Positions 16,550-24,979 of a stretch of DNA of 32,542 nucleotides are shown here, piece by piece (position 1 is the first letter of the stretch; every line of letters starts with the position of its first letter). Position numbers and translations under genes: made by a program. The DNA is taken from NCBI GenBank assembly GCA_949398305.1, contig CASLVD010000015.1, positions 1-32,542 on the forward strand. Direction: 5' to 3'. The DNA is from an uncultured Candidatus Melainabacteria bacterium (GTDB lineage Bacteria > Cyanobacteriota > Vampirovibrionia > Gastranaerophilales > Gastranaerophilaceae). The notes beneath the pieces are model-generated. The model worked only from the letters and a program-made list of their open reading frames with translations, made no database searches and had not been told where the DNA came from.

Positions 16550-19500
16550 ATTTTTGATGATTCATTTGTTTAATAACTTTTTTACCTGAAGGTAAAACTT
16601 CTATAGGTTCAGTAACTTTTGTTACCTGTTTTGTATTAACCTTTTTTTCTGCTTCAGGTTTTGGTTCTTTTTCAGATTTTTTATGTTTTTTAACTTTCGG
16701 AGATTCAGATGCCGGGACTTCTGCCGGCTCAACTTCTTCTTCATCAAGTCTGATATACGGAATATCATCAAGCTTGGCTTCATTTTCTATTTCTTCCGGA
16801 GTAAATTCTTCTGTGATAGTTGAAGCAGTATCAACTACGGCTTTTTTCTTACGTTTGAGAAAACCAAACCATGATTTTTTAGGTTTTTCCACTTTTTGTT
16901 CTGTCTCAACAAGAATATCTTCCGTTTTTTCTAAAACTTCTTCAACCGGAGTTTCTTTTACTTCTTTTACCTTTGTTTCCACTTTTGCATCATTTAACCC
17001 ATTTACCCCTTTCTTTTGCCAGAACCAAACATGTTTTTCTTTTTCCGGTTTTATTTCCTGAACAAATGCAGGAAGCTCGGTTTCTGGTTCGGTAACGACA
17101 GGAACTTCTTTTTTTTCTGTTTTTTTACGTGATTTTTTCACTTTTTTAGGCTTGTCTTCTTGAGAAACAGCAGAAATTTCAGGAGCCGTATTATTCAAAA
17201 AATCTTCCAAATCCTGTTCTTTCTTTTCTTTAACATTCTTTTCAGAAACTGTTTCAGCAGACGGAGCTAAGAAATCTTTTAATTCCATTTCTTTTTTAGC
17301 TTTGCGTTTTTTCTTAACTTTTTTGGTTTTTTGTTCAATGATCGGTTCAGGAGTACTTTCAACAACCTCTGTAGATGCAGATTCAAGTATAGTGTTATCT
17401 TCTACTTCAACTGCAGGTTCTGTTGGGGGTTCTTCTACAGGCTCAGATTCAGCGATTTCGATATTAACAATTTCCGGCTCTTTTTCAGTTTTTACAGTCA
17501 TTTCATCTTTTGTGACGTTAACATCAACCGTTTTTTCTGCCGGAGCATCTGCAATAATATTTTCAATCTTTTGTTCTTCTTGCTCCTCTTTTGGTTCAGG
17601 ATTTGTAATCTTTTCAGTTAAAGTTTCAGATTCCAATGCTACAACTTCGTCTCCTTCATTAACTTCAAGAGTTTTTTGCGGAATAATATTAAACTCTTCA
17701 AGATTTACATCTGCGTGTTTTTCAACAACTTTCACCGGTTCTGTTTCTTGAACATTTTCAATGTTTTCTTCAGGAATTTCCTGTACTGCAGCTTCATTTG
17801 AATCAGAAACTGCCGGTTTGTTATTTTCATAAGTTATTTTAAAATCAGGAGTATCCTTTACTTCTTCTGCAACAAATTTCATTGACTCAGGTTCATTGTT
17901 AACCGCAGCCGGTTCTGTCTGAAGTTCAGCGTCAGCTTTTTCCACATTTTCAGAAACCGCAATTTCTTCAGCTTTTGTATCTTCCGCTTCTTGAGGTACA
18001 TTTGCAATGGTTTCATCTTCTGCAGGAATTTGAGATTCTACCTTCACCGGAGCGTCATTTTTAACTGTATAAAAAGATTGTGATGCTAAAACCTGCGCAA
18101 TAGATGTTTGGTTTTCATCGTTTAAAGTTTCCAGCGGGCTTGTAGAAGCTTTCAAGCCGGAAGTTTCAGGAATTTCTGCTATATTTTCTTCAGCAGGCTT
18201 TATTACAGAAAGCTTATAATCAGGATTTAAGTATACAAAACTTACACCTAAATCATCAAATGTTGTTCGGATATAATCATATTGATGCTCAACCTGATCT
18301 GAAGACAATTTTAAGCTTGATTTTTCTAAATCTCCGCCTTTCGCGAGCTCTGCAATAACAGGATTTTCATAAGCTTTTGCCAAATCTGCTTTCACTCCAA
18401 ACCCTTGATCTTTAAGAATTTGGGCTTTTAAATAATACAAATAATTCGGGAGTGTTTTTTCTTTAGCTGAAACTGTTCTGACATCAGCATTAAAAATATC
18501 ATTCATATTGTTATGAATTTTTTCAATATCTTCAATTGCATTTTGAATCCTACCGGCTTTATAATATGCTAAAGCTCTTAAATACAATACTGAATTGTAA
18601 TTTGAAACATGCCTGTATAAAAGCCCTGTTGATCCTGTAATTACAGAATCGTAATCCCCTTTAATATACTGAGCTACAAGCTTATAATATTTACTGTTGT
18701 AATCATTAGATTTAAATTTAATTGCAGAATCAAAACTTGCAATCGCCGCATCATAATTCCCCGTAATCATATGATTCAAACCAATATAGTAGTGGTATAA
18801 ATAACAATTCGGATTATAGATAAGGGCTTTTTTAAAGTAATCCACAGATTTTTCAACATCATCTTTTACGAAAGTTTTTTCAGCTCTGTTGTAATAAATT
18901 TGCCCCAAACTTGCCAAAGATTCAAAATCATACGGATTGTGTTTCAATGCGGCTTTAAATGCAGTAATAGCATTATCTTCCTGTTCCATACCGTCAAACG
19001 CAACACCTGACAGATAATATCCCAGGTAATATTTCGGATAATTTGAAGTTAGATATTGAGCCTTAAATACAGCATCATGATAATTTCCTTTTTCAATATC
19101 TTCAATAGCACCAAAAATATAAGTATCATCACCTTGAGGATTTAAAACCTTGCCGTATTTTTGAGGATAATTTATTTTTGCAATATCTTCTTTTTTAGGC
19201 TGAGGAAGATAAATATGAGAATTAAACTCAACAGCTTTTTGATACGAAACTTCATAAGACGGGTTATTTATTGCTTTTTGCGCATACATTAAACCTCCGT
19301 AAAGATTTCCGAGCTCCGGATTCTGGTACTGGCTTTGTTTATCAGCGCCCAATACAACCGCACTCAAAACCTTTGTACCTGTTATAAATTTATCTTCAGA
19401 AGCTTTTATATCAATTGCTGTTTGAAAATCCATAGAAGCTAACTTATACTGACGAAGTGCATAAAAAGCTTCTCCGCGAAGTTTATAAGCTTCATATTTT

Positions 19501-19739
19501 TTGGGCTTTGATGAAATATACGCAGTAAGATAAACAATTGCAGCCTGATAATCCTTTTTATTTATAGCATCTTGCGCCTTTTCAAAAGTTTCTCTATTAG
19601 CTTTAATCTGTTCATTTTCTTCGGTCTGCACAGCAGTCTCACTAACCACAGCCGGTTCTTCTGCAGCTATTGTACTTACACCAAGCATCATAACCATCGC
19701 TAACAAACATATTTTTATCTTCTTATTAATCATATTCAC
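16548..19739 (-). CDS. Secreted or periplasmic TPR protein with long charged, disordered tail
   Basis: A 1063-residue protein. An N-terminal signal peptide (KIKICLLAMVMMLGVSTIAA) is followed by tetratricopeptide repeats, one block near residues 45-115 and a second near 205-420 (for example DNAITAFKAALKHNPYDFESLASLGQIYYNRA). From about residue 520 to the end the protein is a low-complexity tail rich in Glu, Pro, Val and Lys, with short recurring motifs: LKDFLAPSAE / LEDFLNNTAPE, and tryptophan patches HVWFWQKKG / KSWFGFLKRKKK beside clusters of lysine. TPRs usually mediate protein assembly; the tail may bind other envelope components. I do not know a named family. The ATG follows GGGGTGA by three bases. 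It is monocistronic. Confidence 0.85.
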   Translation of the reverse strand: MNMINKKIKICLLAMVMMLGVSTIAAEEPAVVSETAVQTEENEQIKANRETFEKAQDAINKKDYQAAIVYLTAYISSKPKKYEAYKLRGEAFYALRQYKLASMDFQTAIDIKASEDKFITGTKVLSAVVLGADKQSQYQNPELGNLYGGLMYAQKAINNPSYEVSYQKAVEFNSHIYLPQPKKEDIAKINYPQKYGKVLNPQGDDTYIFGAIEDIEKGNYHDAVFKAQYLTSNYPKYYLGYYLSGVAFDGMEQEDNAITAFKAALKHNPYDFESLASLGQIYYNRAEKTFVKDDVEKSVDYFKKALIYNPNCYLYHYYIGLNHMITGNYDAAIASFDSAIKFKSNDYNSKYYKLVAQYIKGDYDSVITGSTGLLYRHVSNYNSVLYLRALAYYKAGRIQNAIEDIEKIHNNMNDIFNADVRTVSAKEKTLPNYLYYLKAQILKDQGFGVKADLAKAYENPVIAELAKGGDLEKSSLKLSSDQVEHQYDYIRTTFDDLGVSFVYLNPDYKLSVIKPAEENIAEIPETSGLKASTSPLETLNDENQTSIAQVLASQSFYTVKNDAPVKVESQIPAEDETIANVPQEAEDTKAEEIAVSENVEKADAELQTEPAAVNNEPESMKFVAEEVKDTPDFKITYENNKPAVSDSNEAAVQEIPEENIENVQETEPVKVVEKHADVNLEEFNIIPQKTLEVNEGDEVVALESETLTEKITNPEPKEEQEEQKIENIIADAPAEKTVDVNVTKDEMTVKTEKEPEIVNIEIAESEPVEEPPTEPAVEVEDNTILESASTEVVESTPEPIIEQKTKKVKKKRKAKKEMELKDFLAPSAETVSEKNVKEKKEQDLEDFLNNTAPEISAVSQEDKPKKVKKSRKKTEKKEVPVVTEPETELPAFVQEIKPEKEKHVWFWQKKGVNGLNDAKVETKVKEVKETPVEEVLEKTEDILVETEQKVEKPKKSWFGFLKRKKKAVVDTASTITEEFTPEEIENEAKLDDIPYIRLDEEEVEPAEVPASESPKVKKHKKSEKEPKPEAEKKVNTKQVTKVTEPIEVLPSGKKVIKQMNHQK

Positions 19740-19898
19740 CCCGTATAATTTAATATTTATAACAGAATTATACAGTAAAAACCTTAAAATTGTTAAGTAA
19801 TTATTAAATTTTTACACTTTAATAGCAAAATTATATTTCTTTTGATTTAAAATAAAAGGTGGAATTGTTAACCGAAATAATATATTAGCAGGAATCAC

Positions 19899-20435
19899 AT
19901 GTCACTCAAAAACTCATTAATATACATTGGGAAAAATATTAAACCATATTGGCCGACCGTAGCAGTCGCATCAGCAGAGCTCATATTCCGTCCGCTATTT
20001 ACAATGATGGATAAAAAAAGCCCGTCTGAAACAAAAAAATATACAGCCTTAAGAGAAGGTATAACAGAACTTATCGCAGCACCTACATATCTTGTAGTGC
20101 CGATTTTAGCTGCAAAAGGAAGTAATCTACTTAAAAATGCAGACCCTAAAACTGTTAAAATGGCTAAACATAACCTGCAAATATTAGGAACATGGACTGC
20201 AGCATTAGTTGTAATTCCGGGGCTTTGTTCAGCAATCGTAAAACCATTTACAGATAAGATTTACAACAAGAAAGGAAAATCCGAGCCTGCAAAATTAGAC
20301 GTAACTTCAAAAACCCCGGATATTGAAATACAGAAAACTCCTATTTCACAAACCGGAAATGTTTCAAAAATCACACCTAATTATCAGGTTAATATGGCAA
20401 ATTTCTCTAACTCAGGCATGAAGGTAGGTGGATAA
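19899..20435 (+). CDS. Hypothetical protein, first of a tandem paralogous pair
   Basis: A 178-residue protein with two amphipathic to hydrophobic stretches near residues 17-35 and 55-75 and a third near 95-115. The segment RPLFTMMDKKSPSETKKYTALREG near residue 30 aligns with ARPGFILMDKNIDPHTKKFSASKE in the next gene, showing both derive from one family, which I do not recognise. The C-terminal 60 residues are polar and probably flexible. The ATG has an AGGAA site seven bases upstream. The next gene starts one base after its stop codon, so the two are co-translated and likely work together, perhaps at the membrane. Confidence 0.75.
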   Translation: MSLKNSLIYIGKNIKPYWPTVAVASAELIFRPLFTMMDKKSPSETKKYTALREGITELIAAPTYLVVPILAAKGSNLLKNADPKTVKMAKHNLQILGTWTAALVVIPGLCSAIVKPFTDKIYNKKGKSEPAKLDVTSKTPDIEIQKTPISQTGNVSKITPNYQVNMANFSNSGMKVGG

Positions 20436-20436
20436 G

Positions 20437-21096
20437 ATGATAAACGGAGTTCAAAATATTATATCAAATCCTACATTTTTCAATATTACCCAAGGCACAG
20501 CAACTCAAATGGGTATCAAAACAAGTTTAAACGCAATTGCTCGTCCCGGGTTTATTCTTATGGATAAAAACATCGACCCGCATACTAAAAAATTCTCCGC
20601 ATCTAAAGAATTTTTATATCAGGCTTTGAGTATTGCAATGTATCTGGGTGTAATTATTCCGGTATTTAAACACGGTACATATGCTCTTGCAAAAAATAAA
20701 TTGTTCAAAGATGAAGCCGTATTTAAAGCATTTAAAACACCTGATGAATTCAAAAAATTCTTCAAACTTGAGACTGAAGCCGAAAAACTTTCTAAATTAA
20801 GTGAAATCAGCAAAAAAACAGGTGATACCTTCACTAAAGAAAACATAATTGATAACGGCGGAGCAGACCTTGCAAACGGCGTTATTGAAACGAGTTCATT
20901 AATCGGTACAATTATTGGTCTAGCAGTAATAGCACCATTAACAGCAACAAAATTAATTCACCCTATTCTAAAAGCTGTCGGACTAACTAAAGATGAACCC
21001 AAAAATGTAGAAATAAAACACGACCACAAAGATGATGATCACGATGACAATGACGATGATAAACATAAAATAGAAGATGATCATCATGATGATTAA
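20437..21096 (+). CDS. Hypothetical protein, second paralog, with His/Asp-rich tail
   Basis: A 219-residue protein related to its upstream neighbour through the shared RP-F-MDK-x-TKK-x-A block near residue 34. It has hydrophobic segments near residues 55-78 and 148-172. The last 35 residues are almost entirely acidic and histidine-rich (HDHKDDDHDDNDDDKHK followed by HHDD), a composition that often binds divalent metals. ATG 20437 is chosen because AGGTGG lies five bases upstream; a GTG at 20428 is a weaker alternative. A strong terminator follows at 21106-21134. The function is unknown. The metal-binding idea is an inference from composition only. Confidence 0.75.
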   Translation: MINGVQNIISNPTFFNITQGTATQMGIKTSLNAIARPGFILMDKNIDPHTKKFSASKEFLYQALSIAMYLGVIIPVFKHGTYALAKNKLFKDEAVFKAFKTPDEFKKFFKLETEAEKLSKLSEISKKTGDTFTKENIIDNGGADLANGVIETSSLIGTIIGLAVIAPLTATKLIHPILKAVGLTKDEPKNVEIKHDHKDDDHDDNDDDKHKIEDDHHDD

Positions 21097-21105
21097 GATA
21101 TAATT

Positions 21106-21134
21106 ATGGCGCGGACTTATTAAGTCCGCACCAT
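21106..21134. terminator. Hairpin terminator between convergent genes
   Basis: The stem ATGG-C-GCGGACTT (21106-21118) pairs with AAGTCCGC-A-CCAT (21122-21134), with one C-A mismatch and an ATT loop, followed by an A/T-rich run. It sits between the paralog pair and the convergent prepilin gene. Confidence 0.75.
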
Positions 21135-21139
21135 ATATT

Positions 21140-21987
21140 TTAAAAACGAACTTTATAGGGATAATCATTTGGTATTTTCCATCCGTTTTGCTGAATTATA
21201 GCCGTACAATAGAAATTTTTTGCACCTTCATTACAAGCAAAACCTGACCCCTTATACAAAGCTTCTTTTTTGCCATTCCATGCATTTAAATACGGTTCAA
21301 CACCTTTATTTTTATGATACTTTGGCATAATTTCACCGGCTGGCCAATAACCAAAAACAAATTGTGAGCGTCCCCATTTTTCATAGTCCATACCGCCTTC
21401 ACAATATTTAGCACTCGGACAAAAAATAAAATGACCGCCGTTTGTTTTTAATTTTTGATTTCCTTCTTCATCCCAAGTGCCGTATATATCCATTAAAAAA
21501 GCAGACCCGTCAATCAAATAAACAAGACGCCAATCATTTGAATTTCCGACACGTTTATTTTCATAACGCATATATTTAAGATAATTTTTTAAATATTTTT
21601 CCCAGAATTCATTTGTATCTTTTGCTGTCCAGCTTTCTTTTTCTTCATTATCATATTCTGATAAACGAATAGCTTGATTGATTTTAGAATAAAAAGATTT
21701 CAAACGAGTTTCAACAACTATATTATTACATTTGGTAATCAATCCCGGAATAGTAATAGCTGCAACTACACCGATTATGCCGAGGGTAATTAAAACTTCA
21801 GCTAAAGTAAATGCAAGTTTTCGGGATTTGATAAGTTCTTTACGGTTACTTTTACCACTGCTTCGTTTACGCCCGCAATGACGACTTTTTGGACTACCAT
21901 TGAGATGACTTGGAAATAATCGAGAGAATATATTTACCCCTAAAGAGTTACCCCCCCCCGCTTTTCTAATTTTGTTCTGTTTTTCAT
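21140..21987 (-). CDS. Type IV prepilin-like protein, frame interrupted at a G9 tract
   Basis: The ATG at 21987 follows an AGGAGAG site and a TTGACA/TATGAT promoter. It reads MKNRTKLEKRGG and then hits a TAG just after nine consecutive G (21951-21959 on the plus strand as C). Adding one G, or removing two, gives one continuous frame of about 282 residues. That frame carries a long basic leader, then the prepilin signature LAFTLAEVLITLGIIGVVAA with the conserved Glu at mature position 5, and a C-terminal globular part with three cysteines ending NGWKIPNDYPYKVRF. As written, the prepilin part has no ATG or GTG start; only an internal TTG at 21742, inside the pilin helix, begins an open frame. 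The gene is either phase-variable or contains a sequencing error. Confidence 0.8.
21898..21960 (-). repeat. Dispersed G-run repeat, copy 2, inside the prepilin leader
   Basis: The minus strand reads G9, then GGGGTAAATATAT, then a 21-base block (21918-21898) identical to 2832-2852. Here the block is part of the coding leader and encodes LFPSHLN in the prepilin frame. Copy 1 encodes the same peptide in the equivalent frame although it is intergenic. Confidence 0.7.
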
Positions 21988-22013
21988 AATTTTCTCTCCT
22001 TTTTTACTAAATC

Positions 22014-22042
22014 ATCATATAAATTTTATTAAATTTTGTCAA
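22014..22042 (-). promoter_or_regulatory. Promoter of the prepilin gene
   Basis: On the minus strand, TTGACA (22042-22037) and TATGAT (22019-22014) are 17 bases apart. Transcription should start near 22007 and give a 20-base leader containing AGGAGAG in front of ATG 21987. This supports the ATG upstream of the G9 tract as the real start. Confidence 0.8.
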
Positions 22043-22072
22043 TATTTACACTTTATCCCCATATTCTGTAGG

Positions 22073-22107
22073 GATGACTCGGAAACATTTGGTAGCAACA
22101 TCCCCCC
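22073..22107 (-). repeat. Dispersed G-run repeat, copy 3
   Basis: The minus strand reads G6 (overlapping the AsmA stop codon), then GTTGCTACC, four to five variable bases and TTTCCGAGTCATC. It matches copy 1 at TTGCTACC and at TTTCC-A/G-AGTCATC with equal spacing, but lacks the CTCAATG end shared by copies 1 and 2. It lies between the AsmA gene and the prepilin promoter. Confidence 0.6.
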
Positions 22108-24923
22108 TATTTAATCTTTTTCAAAGATGAAATAAAGTTATTATGTTCAACATCACCGTCTACTTTGGTTAGGAAAATTTGACAATCTTTTTCATCAGCA
22201 TCTATTTCCGGTAATTGAGAAATCTCAGCTTCGTAATAATCACTATCATTTCTGCTGCTTAGCGGGATTCTATTAGCCAGCGAATTAAGTGAAAGATTTC
22301 TAAACAATCCATATAAACCTTTTTTACGGTTAGAAAATTTTGTATAAATTCTCAATGCGGCATCCTGATTCTCAAGGTTATATGTTCCGACAATATAAGA
22401 ACTCAATTGCGGTGCAAATGATTTTATTTTCATCGGCATAACAATGTTGTCTTTAAGAATTAAATCGCCGTCAATCTGATCAAACTTACCTTCCGGAATG
22501 TTAACTAAATCTGAAACTGTTGAAGGGCTGACCATTGTAAGCGGATTTCTAAACAATGCCGCAACTTTCATAACATATTCAATTAAGCCGACTTTTCCGA
22601 TTACACCTTTGTATACTCTAAATTGAATACGTCCGTTAAGCTTCAATGAATCATCCGTGTTAAGTTCAATAAGTCCGCTTGCTTTTCCTTGGATTTCTTT
22701 TGAAAGATTCAACAGTGAAGTTGCCATAATATCAGAATTTACTTCTTTTATTCCAAGCCAGATATTGTATTTATGATTTTTTAAATCGCAATTGATTTTA
22801 GCAGATGAAGTTCCTTCTGCGATATCAAACCTGTTTGACGTAATTTTTAGCAAACTGTTTTTATCTAATGTCATATTTGCAACAACATCAGAAAAATGAA
22901 TATCTTTATAAAACCCTTTTTGAACTTTTAAAATACATTCTTCAATGATTAAATTAGCAAGATCAAAAGTTTGAACATCATCATCGTCATCATCAACATC
23001 TCCGCCTTGAGCTATTGATTTTGAAATAGCGGCATTAACATCTTGAGCAGCTTCTGTCGGCTGCTGGGCATTAAATGCTTTTAAATATCTTTCAACATCA
23101 ATATTATCGACATCAAGAGTAATATTTTTTACGATTACAGGAAATTTGATTTCGTTAACAATTGTTCCTGATAAATCATAAGCTGAACGTCTGTATCTGC
23201 CATCGGATTTAATGTGCATATTATCTCTGTCAGTTTTAAATTCACCATTTTTGATAAATAGTCTTTGGCTTGGAATCCGAAGATTTTCTACTTTCATATC
23301 AGCCTTAATTTTTGGCGGATAACCTTTTTTATTAAGAACATCAATTTTTCCTGTAAATGTTCCGTTTTTAAATAGTTTTTGTTTAATCAGCATATTTATA
23401 AAACCGCTTGGCATAGGTTTAGGAAGTTCCATACCAATACGTTTTACAAAGGTTTCACCGTTTGCAAAATCAATATCTCCGTGAACACTTACTATCGGAA
23501 TCTTAACCTGTGTCATATCATCTTCAGGATTACCGGCATAATAATTCATAGATTTAAGATTAAGCATTGTATCTTCAAAATGCATTACAGCAGATAGAAC
23601 CCTGCTTGCTTCATCATTCATAAAGGATTCTTCGCCATCAACAATAAAACCGTTACCCTTTTTGAACCAGAAAAGCCATTTTAAATCAATTTTATTATAT
23701 ATAGATTTTAATTTTACTTTTGTTTCAGCCTGACCTTCAATCCCAATCGGATAACCTGCCATTTTAGATAAACAGTTTCTTGCAAAATCATTTGTAACAA
23801 GAGCATTGCCGACTAAGTCCGTATCAACGGATTTCATATAATCATCAACAGTACCTTCAAAATCCATAGTATTAGCAGGTTTGTTGTTATAATATCCTTT
23901 GAACTCTTTTAAATAAATCTTTTTGTCATTAAATGAAACTTTACCGTGATTTAACAGCACAGGTAAATCTGCAAACGGAATAAGCTTAAATGATAGTTTA
24001 TTTAAGTCAACAGTACCGTTCATAGCTTTGTTATCTGCTTTGATATTAAAATCAAAATCACCTGAGATATCTTTAAAATAAATAAGCTGATCGGTTAAAT
24101 TATTTTCAACAATCTGCGAATCCAAAAGTTCTAAAACTGCAGGAATTTCAAATTTTTTGCCGGATAAAGTAATATCATAATTAGCTTTATCATCTACAAC
24201 TGCGTTCAACAACACAGTTGAATCGTTTACCTTTACAACAGAATTTTTAACAGAAACTTTTTCCTGATTTTCAATAAAAACATTTCCGCCATCTGATGTT
24301 TGGATACGAAGTTTATTTTTATTTTTATTAATATCAATTCCTATATCATAAGTAACTTTTTTCTTATCCGGATTATCATCAATAGTTATATTTTTTGCAT
24401 CAATTTTTACATGCGTATTTTTATCAACATCATACAAAATATCTGACTGCTTTAGGACTAAAACAGAATGAAAAATATCAACATTCCAATCAGACTTAAC
24501 CTCCTGCTTCGGTTGGGATTTAAATACCGGAAGAGCTAAAATTTTTGAGGTATCTGCAAAAATATAATCAATATCAGCATTTTTCAAAACAACTTTTTTA
24601 TTAAAAACTTCCGAAAAAGAAAGATTTGCGGCAAAATTTTCAACATCAAGAATTCTTTGTTTGTTGCTTTTAACCGTTAATTTATCAACACCAAACCCAA
24701 CAACAGGTGATAATTCTGTCTTCAAATACGGATTTTCAATATCAATATCTACATAATAAGCCTTTGACGCAATTTCTTTTACATATGAGATAACTTTAGG
24801 GTTAGAAACCGCCCACGGTAAAACTTTTAAATATGTGAATAATACCAACCCTGCAAGCACCCCAGCAAATACAGCACTCACAGAGCAAAATGTCAAAAAT
24901 GTTTTCAATCTTCCTTTAATCAT
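22107..24923 (-). CDS. AsmA-like envelope protein
   Basis: A 938-residue protein with one N-terminal membrane helix (residues 9-33) and a long, beta-rich periplasmic body of the AsmA/YhdP type, which bridges inner and outer membranes and is linked to lipid transport and outer membrane assembly. Typical features are the VDIDIENPYLKTELSP start of the body, repeated strands of DG-x-L/x-LKN pattern, and the C-terminal AsmA-like domain (GKFDQIDGDLILKDNIVMPMKIKSFAPQL, then SSYIVGTYNLENQDAALRI). An Asp-rich loop (VDDDDDDVQ) near residue 643 may bind calcium or simply be flexible. Its presence supports a two-membrane cell. It is divergent from the WG-repeat gene. Confidence 0.82.
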   Translation of the reverse strand: MIKGRLKTFLTFCSVSAVFAGVLAGLVLFTYLKVLPWAVSNPKVISYVKEIASKAYYVDIDIENPYLKTELSPVVGFGVDKLTVKSNKQRILDVENFAANLSFSEVFNKKVVLKNADIDYIFADTSKILALPVFKSQPKQEVKSDWNVDIFHSVLVLKQSDILYDVDKNTHVKIDAKNITIDDNPDKKKVTYDIGIDINKNKNKLRIQTSDGGNVFIENQEKVSVKNSVVKVNDSTVLLNAVVDDKANYDITLSGKKFEIPAVLELLDSQIVENNLTDQLIYFKDISGDFDFNIKADNKAMNGTVDLNKLSFKLIPFADLPVLLNHGKVSFNDKKIYLKEFKGYYNNKPANTMDFEGTVDDYMKSVDTDLVGNALVTNDFARNCLSKMAGYPIGIEGQAETKVKLKSIYNKIDLKWLFWFKKGNGFIVDGEESFMNDEASRVLSAVMHFEDTMLNLKSMNYYAGNPEDDMTQVKIPIVSVHGDIDFANGETFVKRIGMELPKPMPSGFINMLIKQKLFKNGTFTGKIDVLNKKGYPPKIKADMKVENLRIPSQRLFIKNGEFKTDRDNMHIKSDGRYRRSAYDLSGTIVNEIKFPVIVKNITLDVDNIDVERYLKAFNAQQPTEAAQDVNAAISKSIAQGGDVDDDDDDVQTFDLANLIIEECILKVQKGFYKDIHFSDVVANMTLDKNSLLKITSNRFDIAEGTSSAKINCDLKNHKYNIWLGIKEVNSDIMATSLLNLSKEIQGKASGLIELNTDDSLKLNGRIQFRVYKGVIGKVGLIEYVMKVAALFRNPLTMVSPSTVSDLVNIPEGKFDQIDGDLILKDNIVMPMKIKSFAPQLSSYIVGTYNLENQDAALRIYTKFSNRKKGLYGLFRNLSLNSLANRIPLSSRNDSDYYEAEISQLPEIDADEKDCQIFLTKVDGDVEHNNFISSLKKIK

Positions 24924-24964
24924 AAACGTAAATTCCCAATATTATTATACCACAATTAAATTCG

Positions 24965-24973
24965 TGATATAAT
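24965..24973 (+). promoter_or_regulatory. Extended -10 promoter, leaderless type
   Basis: TGA-TATAAT (24965-24973) is an extended -10 element. Seven bases after its end comes the ATG of the WG-repeat gene at 24980, so the mRNA probably starts on the initiation codon. No clear -35 box is seen, as is usual for extended -10 promoters. Confidence 0.55.
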
Positions 24974-24979
24974 AACAGT

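Noticed and set aside
17302..17751. 149-residue plus-strand open frame
   Set aside because: It is the antisense shadow of the low-complexity tail of the TPR gene. Its Ser/Phe/Thr-rich product reflects the complementary Glu/Lys codons.
21140..21742. Prepilin gene starting at TTG 21742
   Set aside because: This start falls inside the conserved pilin helix and removes the cleavage motif. The promoter, ribosome site and ATG lie upstream, across the G9 tract.
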